A stretch of 64,000 bases of DNA from Falsiroseomonas tokyonensis (GTDB lineage Bacteria; Pseudomonadota; Alphaproteobacteria; Acetobacterales; Acetobacteraceae). The DNA lies in assembly GCF_019024325.1 (NCBI RefSeq), contig NZ_JAFNJS010000005.1:1-64000 (forward strand). The letters are read 5' to 3'. Positions 22,611 through 30,906 of the stretch are shown here, piece by piece. The position numbers were made by a program, and so were the translations under genes. The notes under the pieces are model-generated. The model saw only the letters and a list, made by a program, of their open reading frames with translations, made no database searches and was not told where the DNA came from. Numbering within the stretch: position 1 is the first letter of the stretch; each line of letters begins with the position of its first letter.

Positions 22611-22910
22611 GCTCCAACGACGGGAGCGCTTCCTACCATGCCGAACCGGGATTGCAACCCACCCCCCGCAGCTAATTTGCGGCAGGGTCCCCGGACCCCA
22701 CCGGTGGCTGCAACAGCCGGCCCTGTGTCACCGCCAGGAGGCTCTCTCGCCATCTGCGGGTGCTGCATGGCGGCGCGCTGAAACCGCGCGGCCATTGCTG
22801 GTGGCACAGCCAGGACGGCGCGACACTCTCGCGCCCCGGGCCGCATGGCTGACGGGATGATGACCGGCCGGCGGCTTGTCCGGCGGGGCCACCATCGCAA
22901 CATCCGGCGC
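22611..22910. other. upstream region of tRNA-Gly and DUF533 gene
   Basis: No gene seen. On the minus strand TTGCAA (22652-22657), a 16-bp spacer and TAGGAA (22630-22635) could be the tRNA promoter, starting about 13 nt before the tRNA. The remainder is featureless GC-rich sequence. Confidence 0.35.
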
Positions 22911-23714
22911 ATGATCGACGCCAAATCGCTCCTCGACCGCTTCCTCGGCACCCCAACCGCGCAGCCGCCCGCCCCGGGCCGGCCCACCGCACAGCCGCCC
23001 TCGGCCTGGACCAATCCGGGCGGGACCTCCGGCGGCGGGCTGGCCGATATGGCGCGCCAGGCGCTCCAGCGCGCCGGCGGAAGCGGGGGCGGCGGCCTCG
23101 GCAATCTCGGCGGCTTCGCGGGCGGGGCCGCGGCGGGCGGGCTGCTCGGCATGCTGCTCGGCGGCAAGGGCAAGCGGCGCGGCGGCGGCGGGCTGCTGAG
23201 CCATGGCGGCGCCGCGGTGCTCGGCGCGTTGGCGCATCGTGCCTGGCAGAACTGGCAGGCCGGCCAGGCCCCGGCCACAGCGCCCGTCGCCACCCCCCAG
23301 GACGCCGCTTCGGTGGAGCCCCGCTTCCTGCCCGGCGCTACCCCGGCTGCGGGCGGCGAGGCCTTCGAACTCGCCCTGATCCGCGCCATGATCGGCGCCG
23401 CCCGCGCCGATGGGCATATCGACGCCGAGGAGCGTGCCCGCATCTTTGCGCATGTCGAGAAAGCCGGGCTGGATGCGGAGGCCAAGGCCTTCGTCTTCGA
23501 CGCGCTGGACTCGCCCATCGGCGTCAGCGAGGTCGCGGCCGCGGCGCAGACCCAGGAACAGGCGAGCGAGATCTACCTTGTCTCCCGCCTCGCCATGGAC
23601 CCCGACCACCCGGCGGAACGCGCCTATCTGGAAGCCCTGGCGCACCGCCTGAAGCTGCCCGCCGGGCTGGTGCAGCACCTGGACCGCCAGGCCGATGCCG
23701 CCCCCGCGGCATGA
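22911..23714 (+). CDS. DUF533 (YebE-type) inner-membrane protein
   Basis: 267 residues. The N-terminus MIDAKSLLDRFLG, a Gly-rich central region with a short hydrophobic segment (GGFAGGAAAGGLLGMLLGG), a second HGGAAVLGALAHRAWQNWQ segment, and a C-terminal TerB-like helical domain (ELALIRAMIGAARADGHIDAEERARIF...YLVSRLAMDPDHPAERAYLEALA) match DUF533 proteins such as YebE. Function is unknown. The ATG at 22911 fits the family's N-terminus better than upstream ATGs. The stop overlaps the start of the next gene. Confidence 0.85.
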   Translation: MIDAKSLLDRFLGTPTAQPPAPGRPTAQPPSAWTNPGGTSGGGLADMARQALQRAGGSGGGGLGNLGGFAGGAAAGGLLGMLLGGKGKRRGGGGLLSHGGAAVLGALAHRAWQNWQAGQAPATAPVATPQDAASVEPRFLPGATPAAGGEAFELALIRAMIGAARADGHIDAEERARIFAHVEKAGLDAEAKAFVFDALDSPIGVSEVAAAAQTQEQASEIYLVSRLAMDPDHPAERAYLEALAHRLKLPAGLVQHLDRQADAAPAA

Positions 23715-24778
23715 GGATCACCTTCGTCGAGACCCGCCTGCACCGCGGCGACTTCATCTATGGCGCCGGCCCGACCTCGGCCGGCGGAAATCTCCGCCTG
23801 ACGCGGATGGACACGCTGCTGGTGCGGGTCGAGACCGACATCGGCCTGCATGGCTGGGGCGAGGGCTTCGGCTTCGCCCTGGCGCAGACCACGCAGGATG
23901 CGGTGGACCGGCTGATCGGGCCCGCCTGCCTCGGCCAGGACGCGCGGGACATCGCCGGAATCGGCCGCATGCTGGCGCGGCGCTTCCACAACTATGGCCG
24001 CAACGGGCCGGTGGGCTTCGGGCTGTCCGCGATCGACATCGCGCTGTGGGACATCGCCGGCAAGGCGGCCGGGGTTCCGCTGCATGTGCTGCTTGGCAAT
24101 GGGCGGCGGGACGCCGTGCCCGCCTATGCCAGCCTGCTGCGCTACGGCGTGGCGGCGGATGTGGCGCGCAATACGGCGGAGGCGGTGCGCCGCGGCTACC
24201 GCGAGATCAAGCTGCATGAGGTGGACCTCGCCTGCATCCAGGCCGCGCGGGCCGAGGCCGGCGCGCTGCCGCTGATGCTCGACATCAACTGCGCCTGGGA
24301 CGGGCTGCCCGCCGCGCGCGATTTCTGCGCCGCGGTGCGCGGGATGAACATCGGCTGGGTCGAGGAACCCCTATGGCCGCCCGAGGATTTCGCCGGCTTG
24401 GCCGCGCTGCGCCAGGACGCCGTGGTGCCGATTTCGGCCGGCGAGAACCTCGGCGGCGTCGAGGATTTTGGCCGGCTTTTCGCCGCCGGCGCGGTGGATG
24501 TGGCGCAGCCGAGTGCCACCAAGCATGGCGGCGTCTCCGGCCTGCTGGCCGTTGCGGCGCTGGCGCAGCGCGCCGGAGTGCGTGTGGTGCCGCATTCCCC
24601 CTATTTCGGCCCGGGCCTGCTGGCGACGCTGCAGGTGCTGGCGGCAATGGAGCAGGCGGCCCCGCTCGAAATCTATTTTGCGGATCTCGCCACGCCGCTC
24701 TACCCCGCGCTGCGGCCCGTGAACGGCATGGTCGCGGTGCCGCACGGGCCAGGCCTGGGACTGGAGCCCAGCCTCTAG
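23711..24778 (+). CDS. enolase-superfamily (mandelate racemase/muconate lactonizing) enzyme
   Basis: 355 residues. N-terminal capping domain, then a barrel with the KxH base pair (K167, H169 in EIKLHEV), metal ligands D191, E218 and E245 (MLDIN, WVEEP, SAGEN) and H295 in VPHSPYFGPG. This set fits the mandelate racemase-like subgroup: proton abstraction next to a carboxylate, giving racemisation or sugar-acid dehydration. The substrate cannot be told from sequence. It overlaps the DUF533 gene by ATGA and ends tail to tail, with a 4-bp overlap, with the phosphonate-type transporter operon. Confidence 0.85.
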   Translation: MRITFVETRLHRGDFIYGAGPTSAGGNLRLTRMDTLLVRVETDIGLHGWGEGFGFALAQTTQDAVDRLIGPACLGQDARDIAGIGRMLARRFHNYGRNGPVGFGLSAIDIALWDIAGKAAGVPLHVLLGNGRRDAVPAYASLLRYGVAADVARNTAEAVRRGYREIKLHEVDLACIQAARAEAGALPLMLDINCAWDGLPAARDFCAAVRGMNIGWVEEPLWPPEDFAGLAALRQDAVVPISAGENLGGVEDFGRLFAAGAVDVAQPSATKHGGVSGLLAVAALAQRAGVRVVPHSPYFGPGLLATLQVLAAMEQAAPLEIYFADLATPLYPALRPVNGMVAVPHGPGLGLEPSL

Positions 24779-25593
24779 ATCACCGCGTGCCGCACCCGTG
24801 CCGACAGCCATTCGCTGACCAGGACGGTCGCCAGGATCAGCACGAAGATCGTCGTCACCTGCGGCCAGGCGAGCACATTGATGCTGGCCTGCATCTGCAT
24901 CCCGATGCCGCCGGCCCCCACCAGGCCCAGCACCGTCGCCTCCCGGATATTGATGTCCCAGCGGAACACGCTGATGCCGGCGAAGGCGGGCATCACCTGC
25001 GGCACGATGGCCCAGCCCAACACCTGGGGGCGGCTGGCGCCGGTGGCGGTCACTGCCTCCACCTGCGTCGAATCGATCTCCTCGATCGCCTCATACAGCA
25101 GCTTGGCGATGAAGCCGATGCTGCGCAGCGCGATGGCCAGGATGCCGGCCAGCATGCCGGGGCCGAGGATGATCACCAGGATCAGCGCCCAGATCAGCGA
25201 ATTGATCGACCGGCTGGCGACGATGACAAACAGCACAACGGGCCGCACCAGCAGCCGGCTCGGCGTGGTGTTGTGCGCGGCCAGGAAGGCCAGCGGCACG
25301 CCGATCAGGATGGCCAGCGCCGTGCCGATGGTCGCGATATTGATGGTATCCAGCAGCGGCTTCCACAGCTGGCTGGCATAGGACCAGCGCGGCGGGAACA
25401 TGCGCGCCACCAGGTCCGCGCCCTGGGTCGGCGCGTCCCAGACAAAGGCCCAGATGGTGCGGTCCGAGATGAACTGGAAGCAGGCGACGGTCAGCGCCAC
25501 GGCACCGAGCCAGCCGGCCCAGACCAGAAGGTCGGCCTTAGGCGTGCGGCGGCGCCAGTCCGGCGTGCCATCCGCGCGGGTCAGCAGCGCCAT
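24775..25593 (-). CDS. phnE: phosphonate/phosphite ABC transporter permease, second copy
   Basis: 272 residues. About six membrane segments are visible, and the binding-protein-dependent transport signature EAVTATGASRPQVLGWAIVPQVMP lies at about residues 170-195. The C-terminal [24 protein letters not shown] is typical of PhnE. It is the last gene of a four-gene operon (binding protein, ATPase, two permeases), directly after the first permease. Two different permease genes imply a heterodimeric channel. Confidence 0.9.
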   Translation of the reverse strand: MALLTRADGTPDWRRRTPKADLLVWAGWLGAVALTVACFQFISDRTIWAFVWDAPTQGADLVARMFPPRWSYASQLWKPLLDTINIATIGTALAILIGVPLAFLAAHNTTPSRLLVRPVVLFVIVASRSINSLIWALILVIILGPGMLAGILAIALRSIGFIAKLLYEAIEEIDSTQVEAVTATGASRPQVLGWAIVPQVMPAFAGISVFRWDINIREATVLGLVGAGGIGMQMQASINVLAWPQVTTIFVLILATVLVSEWLSARVRHAVI

Positions 25594-26412
25594 CTACTGC
25601 ACCTTCCGCCGGATGAAGCCGCTGGCATATTCGCAGGCCAGCACGATGACGATGATGACGATCAGCACCGCCGCCGCCGTGTCGAATTCATAGCGGTCGA
25701 AGCTGGTGTTCAGCGTGTCGCCGATGCCGCCGGCGCCGACTAGGCCCAGCACCGCGCTCTCCCGGAAATTGATGTCGAGGCGGTAGGCGGACAGCCCGAT
25801 CAGCCGCGGCCGCACCTGCGGCAGCACGCCCCAGGCCAGCAGTTGGAACCAGGAGGATCCGGTGGCGCGCACCGCCTCCGCCTGGCTGGCCTGGATATCC
25901 TCAATATCCTCCGCGATCAGCTTGGCCATGAAGCCGATGGTGGCGAAGGCCAGCGTCAGCGTGCCGGCCAGCGGGCCGAAGCCCAGCATGGCGACGAAGA
26001 CGATAGCGATGATGATCTCCTGGAAGGTGCGGCTGATGGCGATGATGCCGCGGCAGAAAAGGTACACCGGCAGCGGTGCCAGGTTGCGCGCCGCCCCCAG
26101 CGCCACCGGGATGGACAGCAGGATGCCGAGGCCGGTGGCGACCACCGTCATCGTCAGGCTCTCCAGCAGCCCTTCCAGGATGTCGCTGCGCTTGGTGATG
26201 AAATCGGGCGGGAAGAAGCCGCCGAGGAAGCGCCCGGCACGCTCCACGCCTTCCGCCGCGCGCGTCCAGTTCACCTCGATGGTGGAGACGGCGAGCAGCG
26301 CATAGGCGAGCGCGCCGAGATAGACGGCGTAGCGCAGCCAGGGCGTCGCGATCAGCGGCGGCGGGCGCCAGGCGCGCGCGGCGGCGGCGGCGTCGAAGGT
26401 GGTGGCGCTCAT
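25594..26412 (-). CDS. phnE: phosphonate/phosphite ABC transporter permease, first copy
   Basis: 272 residues with the same architecture as its neighbour: hydrophobic segments, coupling signature [25 protein letters not shown] and end region [28 protein letters not shown]. It overlaps the ATPase stop by 4 bp and abuts the second permease with no gap. It forms the inner-membrane pore with that protein. Confidence 0.9.
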   Translation of the reverse strand: MSATTFDAAAAARAWRPPPLIATPWLRYAVYLGALAYALLAVSTIEVNWTRAAEGVERAGRFLGGFFPPDFITKRSDILEGLLESLTMTVVATGLGILLSIPVALGAARNLAPLPVYLFCRGIIAISRTFQEIIIAIVFVAMLGFGPLAGTLTLAFATIGFMAKLIAEDIEDIQASQAEAVRATGSSWFQLLAWGVLPQVRPRLIGLSAYRLDINFRESAVLGLVGAGGIGDTLNTSFDRYEFDTAAAVLIVIIVIVLACEYASGFIRRKVQ

Positions 26413-27209
26413 AGCGCCGCCTCGGCGGCCTCGTCCTCTTCCTCGGCAGGCCGGATGGTCTGGGACCAGTCCTCCTCGCCATAGATATCGGTCAGCGCCT
26501 CGGCGCGCAGCTCCTCGGCCGGGCCGTCGAAGACGATGCGGCCGGCGCGAAGGCCGACGATACGGCGGGCGAATTGCTGGGCCAGCGCCACGTCATGGAT
26601 GTTGATGATGGCGGCCAGCCCGCGCTCGGCACAGAGCTCCACGATCAGCCGCATGATCTGCCGGCTGGTCTTGGGATCGAGGCTGGCCGTGGGCTCATCC
26701 ACCAGCAGCAGCTTGGGGTCCTGCATCAGCGCCCGCACGATGCCGACGCGCTGCCGCTGCCCGCCGGACAGCGCATCCGCGCGCTTGTCCGCCATATGCG
26801 CCAGGCCGACGCGGTCCAGCAGCCGAAAGGCCTCTTCGACATCCTTCCGCGGAAAGCGGCGGAACCAGCTGGCCCAGAAGCCGACATAGCCGAGCCGGCC
26901 GGAGAGCACATTCTCCATCACCGTCAGCCGCTCGACCAGCGCATATTCCTGGAAGATCATCCCCATCCGCCGCCGGGCCCGGCGCAGTGCGGCGGAGCCC
27001 AGCGCGGTCAGCTCCACGCCATCCAGCTGCACCCGTCCCGCACTGGGTTCCACCAGCCGGTTCACGCAGCGGATCAGCGTGGACTTGCCGGCGCCCGAGG
27101 GGCCGATCAGCGCCATCACCTGTCCGGCGGGAACCTGCAGGTCGACCTTGTCGAGCGCGAGGTCACCGGTCGGATAGCGCTTGGTCAGCCCCTCGATCGT
27201 CAGCAGCAC
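26409..27209 (-). CDS. phnC: phosphonate/phosphite ABC transporter ATPase
   Basis: 266 residues. Walker [10 protein letters not shown] (~residues 36-44), Q-loop FQEYALV, signature [15 protein letters not shown], Walker [13 protein letters not shown] and switch histidine (INIHDVALA) are all present. The Q-loop region with VLSGRLG matches PhnC. It energises the two PhnE permeases. No C-P lyase or phosphonatase gene lies in the window, so the imported compound (phosphonate, phosphite or other) is unknown. Confidence 0.92.
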   Translation of the reverse strand: MLLTIEGLTKRYPTGDLALDKVDLQVPAGQVMALIGPSGAGKSTLIRCVNRLVEPSAGRVQLDGVELTALGSAALRRARRRMGMIFQEYALVERLTVMENVLSGRLGYVGFWASWFRRFPRKDVEEAFRLLDRVGLAHMADKRADALSGGQRQRVGIVRALMQDPKLLLVDEPTASLDPKTSRQIMRLIVELCAERGLAAIINIHDVALAQQFARRIVGLRAGRIVFDGPAEELRAEALTDIYGEEDWSQTIRPAEEEDEAAEAAL

Positions 27210-27221
27210 GTCGTGAAATCC

Positions 27222-28220
27222 TCAGCGGCAGGCGTAGGAGACCTCCATCGCGGCGTCGATCTGGCGGATCACTTCCCAATGCTCGCGATAGGTGATCGGC
27301 ATGAACTTCTCCTGCGGCGGCTCGCTCTTCTGGAATTCCGCCAGCAGCGCGGTGCCTTCCCAGTTGAAGTCGAAGAAGGCGTTGCGGATGCGCTCGGCCA
27401 GGGCCGGGTTCAGGTTGTGCGCATGGCCGTAGCCGGTGGTGGGGAAGGTCTGGCTGCGGAAGATGCTGCGGATCTGCTCCGGCCGCACCACGTTGCGCGC
27501 CACCATGCGGGTCAGCACGGAATTGGCGATGGCGCCGGCATCGTAGTCGCGATTGGCGACACCAAGGATGGAATTGTCGTGCCGGCCGGAGAAGGCGGCG
27601 GTGAAGTCGCGGCCCGCGCGCATGTTGAACTGGCTGGCCAGCAGGGCGGAGGGCGCCTTGAAGCCGGAATTGGAGGTCTCGGAGGTGAAGGCGATGGTGC
27701 GGCCGCGCAGGTCCTCGATCCGCTGCGCGGTGGAGGATGCCGGGACGATGATCTCCATCTCATAGCCGAAGGCGTTGTTGCGACTGGCCATCATGGCGAA
27801 GGGCACGAAGCCGGCGCAGTTCACCGCCAGCGGGTTCGACCCCGTGTTGAAGCCCGCGATATGCAGGCGGCCGGCGCGCATCGCCTCGATCTGCGCCGCA
27901 TTGGACTGCACGGCGAAGAACTGCACGCGCTTGCCGGTGGCCCGCGCCAGGTGATCCATGAAGGGCTGCCAGACGGCGCGATAGACCGCCGGATCCTCGA
28001 CCGGCGTATAGGCGAAGATCAGGGTCGAGGGATCGGCCAGGTCGCGCGGATTGGTCGGCGCATCGGCCACCAGGTCCCCGTCGCGGTCGCAATAGCGGGC
28101 ATCGAGCGTGCCGCGCGGGCAATCCTGCGCCGCGGCAGGCCGGGGCAGCGCGGCGGCCCCCAGCAGGCCAAGGGCGAGGGTGGTGGCCGGCAAACCCAAG
28201 GCAAAGAGGCGGCGCAACAT
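27222..28220 (-). CDS. phnD: periplasmic phosphonate/phosphite-type binding protein
   Basis: 332 residues. A signal peptide (LFALGLPATTLALGLLGAAALPRPAAA) precedes a periplasmic type-2 binding fold with FAYTPVEDP, NCAGFVPF and SETSNSGF, the anion-binding loop region of the PhnD/PtxB group. A short cysteine-containing insert (CPRGTLDARYCDRDGD) near the mature N-terminus could form a disulfide. It is the first gene of the transporter operon; the 206 bp upstream, shared with the divergent permease gene, hold its promoter. Confidence 0.9.
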   Translation of the reverse strand: MLRRLFALGLPATTLALGLLGAAALPRPAAAQDCPRGTLDARYCDRDGDLVADAPTNPRDLADPSTLIFAYTPVEDPAVYRAVWQPFMDHLARATGKRVQFFAVQSNAAQIEAMRAGRLHIAGFNTGSNPLAVNCAGFVPFAMMASRNNAFGYEMEIIVPASSTAQRIEDLRGRTIAFTSETSNSGFKAPSALLASQFNMRAGRDFTAAFSGRHDNSILGVANRDYDAGAIANSVLTRMVARNVVRPEQIRSIFRSQTFPTTGYGHAHNLNPALAERIRNAFFDFNWEGTALLAEFQKSEPPQEKFMPITYREHWEVIRQIDAAMEVSYACR

Positions 28221-28426
28221 TCGGGTCTCTCCCTGCGGTCCTAGAGCGGCTGCCTTCTATGGGACGGTCCGCGGCACTTCCATTTCAGAATTGTGAAGTT
28301 TGCCGGCCTCGTCCCGCCATCGCAAGGCCATTCGAAGCCACCCGCCCGGTCCGCTGCCACCGATCGTGATGCAACCAGGCCGCCCTCCGCCCGCTTCCCC
28401 GGCATCTTCTGGAGACATGAGTCGTG

Positions 28427-29521
28427 ATGGATCGGGGCGAAGCCGACGGAGCGGGACAAGGCCGGGCGGAGGTCGCCTTTCTGCGTCGCGTGCTGATCGT
28501 GGCGGCGGTGGTGGTGCTGGCGCTGCTGCTCTGGCAGGTGCGCGACGCGCTGCTGCTGACCTTCGGCGGCGTGGTGGTGGCCGCGCTGCTTCTGGCGGCG
28601 GCGGAGCCGGTGGAGCGGCATCTCGGCCTGTCGCGCAGCTGGTCGCTGCTGCTGGTTGGCCTGCTGATCGGCGGTGGGCTGGCGCTGGCCGGCATGCTGG
28701 TGGGCAGCGAGGTGACGGCGCAAATCGGCCAGCTCTGGGGCCGCCTGCCGGATGCGGTGCGCGCATTGGAGGAACGCTTCGGCGTGGCGATCCCGGCGCT
28801 GCAGGGCGGCGGGCAGGAGGGGGCGGAGGGCGGCGGCCTGGATACCTCGCTGCTGGGCACGCTGGCGGGCCATGCGGCGACGGCGGGCAGCATGGTGGTG
28901 AATGCGGCCTCGGCCCTGGTGCTCGCCGTGGTCGGCGGCTTCTTCCTCGCCTCCAGCCCCGACCTCTACCGCCGCGGCGTGGTGAAGCTGCTGCCGCGCG
29001 AGCAGCATGCGCGGGCGGATGAGGCGCTGGTGGCCTCCGGCAAGGCGCTGCGGCTGTGGCTCGCCGCGCAGCTGGTTTCCATGGCGATCGTGGGCACCCT
29101 GGCCGGGCTCGGCAGCTGGCTGGTGGGCCTGCCTTCGCCGCTGGCCCTCGGCCTCTTCGCGGGGCTGGCCGGCTTCGTGCCGCTGATCGGTGCGGTGGTC
29201 GGCGCCCTGCCGGCGCTGCTGCTGGCGCTGTCCGAGGGCGGCAATGCCTTCCTCTGGACCGGGCTGCTGTTCCTCGCCATCCAGCAGCTGGAATCCAACA
29301 TGATCATGCCGCTGGTGGAGAAGCACATGGTCAGCATGCCGCCGGCGCTGATGCTCTTCGCGGTGGTGGCGGTCGGCCTGCTGTTCGGACTGCCGGGCGT
29401 GCTGCTGGCGGCGCCGATCACCGTGGTGGTCTTCGTGCTGGTGAAGAAGCTCTATGTGCGGGAGACGCTGGGCCAGCCGACGGAGGTGCCGGGCGAGAAG
29501 GAGGCAGGCGGAGCCTCCTGA
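28427..29521 (+). CDS. AI-2E/PerM family membrane permease
   Basis: 364 residues. An N-terminal hydrophobic pair, the LPDAVRALEERFG amphipathic region, and a C-terminal block with GLAGFVPLIGAVVGALPALLLAL and QQLESNMIMPLVEKHMVSMPPALML are characteristic of the AI-2E transporter (PerM) family. Members export small molecules or protons/sodium; the AI-2 link is weak. Start taken at ATG 28427; a GTG immediately before is equivalent. It stands alone, divergent from the phn operon. Confidence 0.87.
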   Translation: MDRGEADGAGQGRAEVAFLRRVLIVAAVVVLALLLWQVRDALLLTFGGVVVAALLLAAAEPVERHLGLSRSWSLLLVGLLIGGGLALAGMLVGSEVTAQIGQLWGRLPDAVRALEERFGVAIPALQGGGQEGAEGGGLDTSLLGTLAGHAATAGSMVVNAASALVLAVVGGFFLASSPDLYRRGVVKLLPREQHARADEALVASGKALRLWLAAQLVSMAIVGTLAGLGSWLVGLPSPLALGLFAGLAGFVPLIGAVVGALPALLLALSEGGNAFLWTGLLFLAIQQLESNMIMPLVEKHMVSMPPALMLFAVVAVGLLFGLPGVLLAAPITVVVFVLVKKLYVRETLGQPTEVPGEKEAGGAS

Positions 29522-29634
29522 CCCATCGGGGCCTGCTTGCCAGCAACCCTGGCGCCGACCGGTCGTTAGCTCATGGTCGGGGGCGGGCAACGCCTCCTCC
29601 GGCGGTAGCAACACCAGACCGGAAGGAACGCACA

Positions 29635-29811
29635 ATGGACAAGGACCGCATCGAGGGTGCCGGCAAGCAGGCCAAGGGCGCCATCAAGGAAGGCATCGGC
29701 AAGGCCACGGGCGATACGTCCATGCAGGTCGAGGGCAAGGCCGATAAGGCCGAGGGCAAGGTGCAGAACGCCGTCGGCGGCGCCAAGGACAAGGTCCGCG
29801 AGGGCAGCTGA
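29635..29811 (+). CDS. CsbD-family stress protein
   Basis: 58 residues, highly charged, with the repeated pattern KDRIEGAGKQAKGAIKEGIGKATGD...GKADKAEGKVQNAVGGAKDKVRE that defines CsbD/YjbJ proteins. These are abundant small stress-induced proteins of unknown mechanism. A GGAAGGA ribosome site precedes the ATG by 7 nt. It is followed by a long hairpin. Confidence 0.93.
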   Translation: MDKDRIEGAGKQAKGAIKEGIGKATGDTSMQVEGKADKAEGKVQNAVGGAKDKVREGS

Positions 29812-29842
29812 GCCCCGCCACACCCCACCCGCGACGATCCGC

Positions 29843-29872
29843 GCGCCGGCAGCCCATCCGGGCTGCCGGCGC
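29843..29872 (+). terminator. perfect 13-bp GC hairpin after the CsbD gene
   Basis: GCGCCGGCAGCCC (29843-29855) and GGGCTGCCGGCGC (29860-29872) form a perfect stem with a 4-nt loop 31 bp after the CsbD stop. No T run follows, so it may act as a terminator or an RNA-stabilising end. Confidence 0.55.
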
Positions 29873-29901
29873 TAGGCCTGCTTGAAACACAGGAGTTTCA
29901 G

Positions 29902-30798
29902 ATGCCCCAGCACGATACCCCTTCGCGCGCCCGTTCCGGGCTGCTGGCGACGACCGCGGTCGCGCTGGCGCTGGCTTTTGTCGGCGGCGCCCATGTCGGT
30001 GGCGCCCAGGCGCAGGTGACGCCTGCCGATCCGCGCCCGGCCGCGCAATCCAATCCAGACCTGCCGCGCGCCCTGCCGAATGATCTGCAGCAGGCGGAGG
30101 AGGAGCTGCGCGTCGCGCATCAGCAGATGGGCACGGCGCAGGATGCCATTTCCCCGCAGGCCCTGCAGCGCGCGCGCTTGGCGCTTGAAGGCGTCGCCCG
30201 CATCATCGACCAGCAGCAGCCGGGCCGCCTGACGGAAGGTGCGACCCAGGCACTGCAGCAGCGCGTGGACCAGGCGCGCCGCCGCCTGGCCGCGGAGAAC
30301 CCGGATGCGCTGCAGGCGCGGCTTGCGATCGACGAGGTGCTGGCCGCGCTGCCGCCGGTGCGCGCGGCCATGCGCCAGGGCATGCCTGGCACGCCGGAGA
30401 CCGGTGCCAATGCCCGCACAGCCCCGGCGAGCTCGGGCGGCGGCGCCAGTGCGGCGGCGGCCAGATCCTCGAACGGCGTGGATCTCGCGCGCGTATCTGA
30501 ACTCGTCGGCACCGATGTGGTTGGCACCGATGGGCGTGATGCGGGCGAGGTGGAGAACCTGCTGATCGACAGCGGCGGCCAGGTGCGCGCCGCAGTGGTG
30601 GAATGGGGCGGCGTCTTCGGCCTGGGTGCGCGCCGCGCGGTGGTGCCGATCGACCGGCTGATGCTCGGTGCGCCCGGCGAGCGTGTGCGCATGGAGCTGA
30701 CGCGGCAGGAGCTGGAAGGCCTGCCGCGCTACGAGGCCAATCGCCTGGCGGATTACGGCAGCCGGGAAGGCTGGGGCGTGCTGCGCACCTATCGCTGA
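29902..30798 (+). CDS. exported PRC-barrel domain protein
   Basis: 298 residues. A signal peptide (LLATTAVALALAFVGGAHVGGAQA) leads to a helical, Gln-rich central region (~50-160) and a C-terminal PRC-barrel (VSELVGTDVVGTDGRDAGEVENLLIDSGGQVRAAVVEWGGVFGLGARRAVVPIDRLML). Such periplasmic PRC proteins are frequent near stress genes in alphaproteobacteria; the ligand is unknown. A ribosome site AGGAG lies shortly before the ATG. Its place after CsbD suggests a shared stress context. Confidence 0.8.
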   Translation: MPQHDTPSRARSGLLATTAVALALAFVGGAHVGGAQAQVTPADPRPAAQSNPDLPRALPNDLQQAEEELRVAHQQMGTAQDAISPQALQRARLALEGVARIIDQQQPGRLTEGATQALQQRVDQARRRLAAENPDALQARLAIDEVLAALPPVRAAMRQGMPGTPETGANARTAPASSGGGASAAAARSSNGVDLARVSELVGTDVVGTDGRDAGEVENLLIDSGGQVRAAVVEWGGVFGLGARRAVVPIDRLMLGAPGERVRMELTRQELEGLPRYEANRLADYGSREGWGVLRTYR

Positions 30799-30906
30799 TC
30801 GGCGCAACCAGGGGCGGCCCGGCGCGCTGATCCTGCCTGACGCATCCGCGTCGGGGCCTGCCGCAACCGGCGGGAAGCGGCGGCCTGCGCGCGATACCGC
30901 AGCGCG

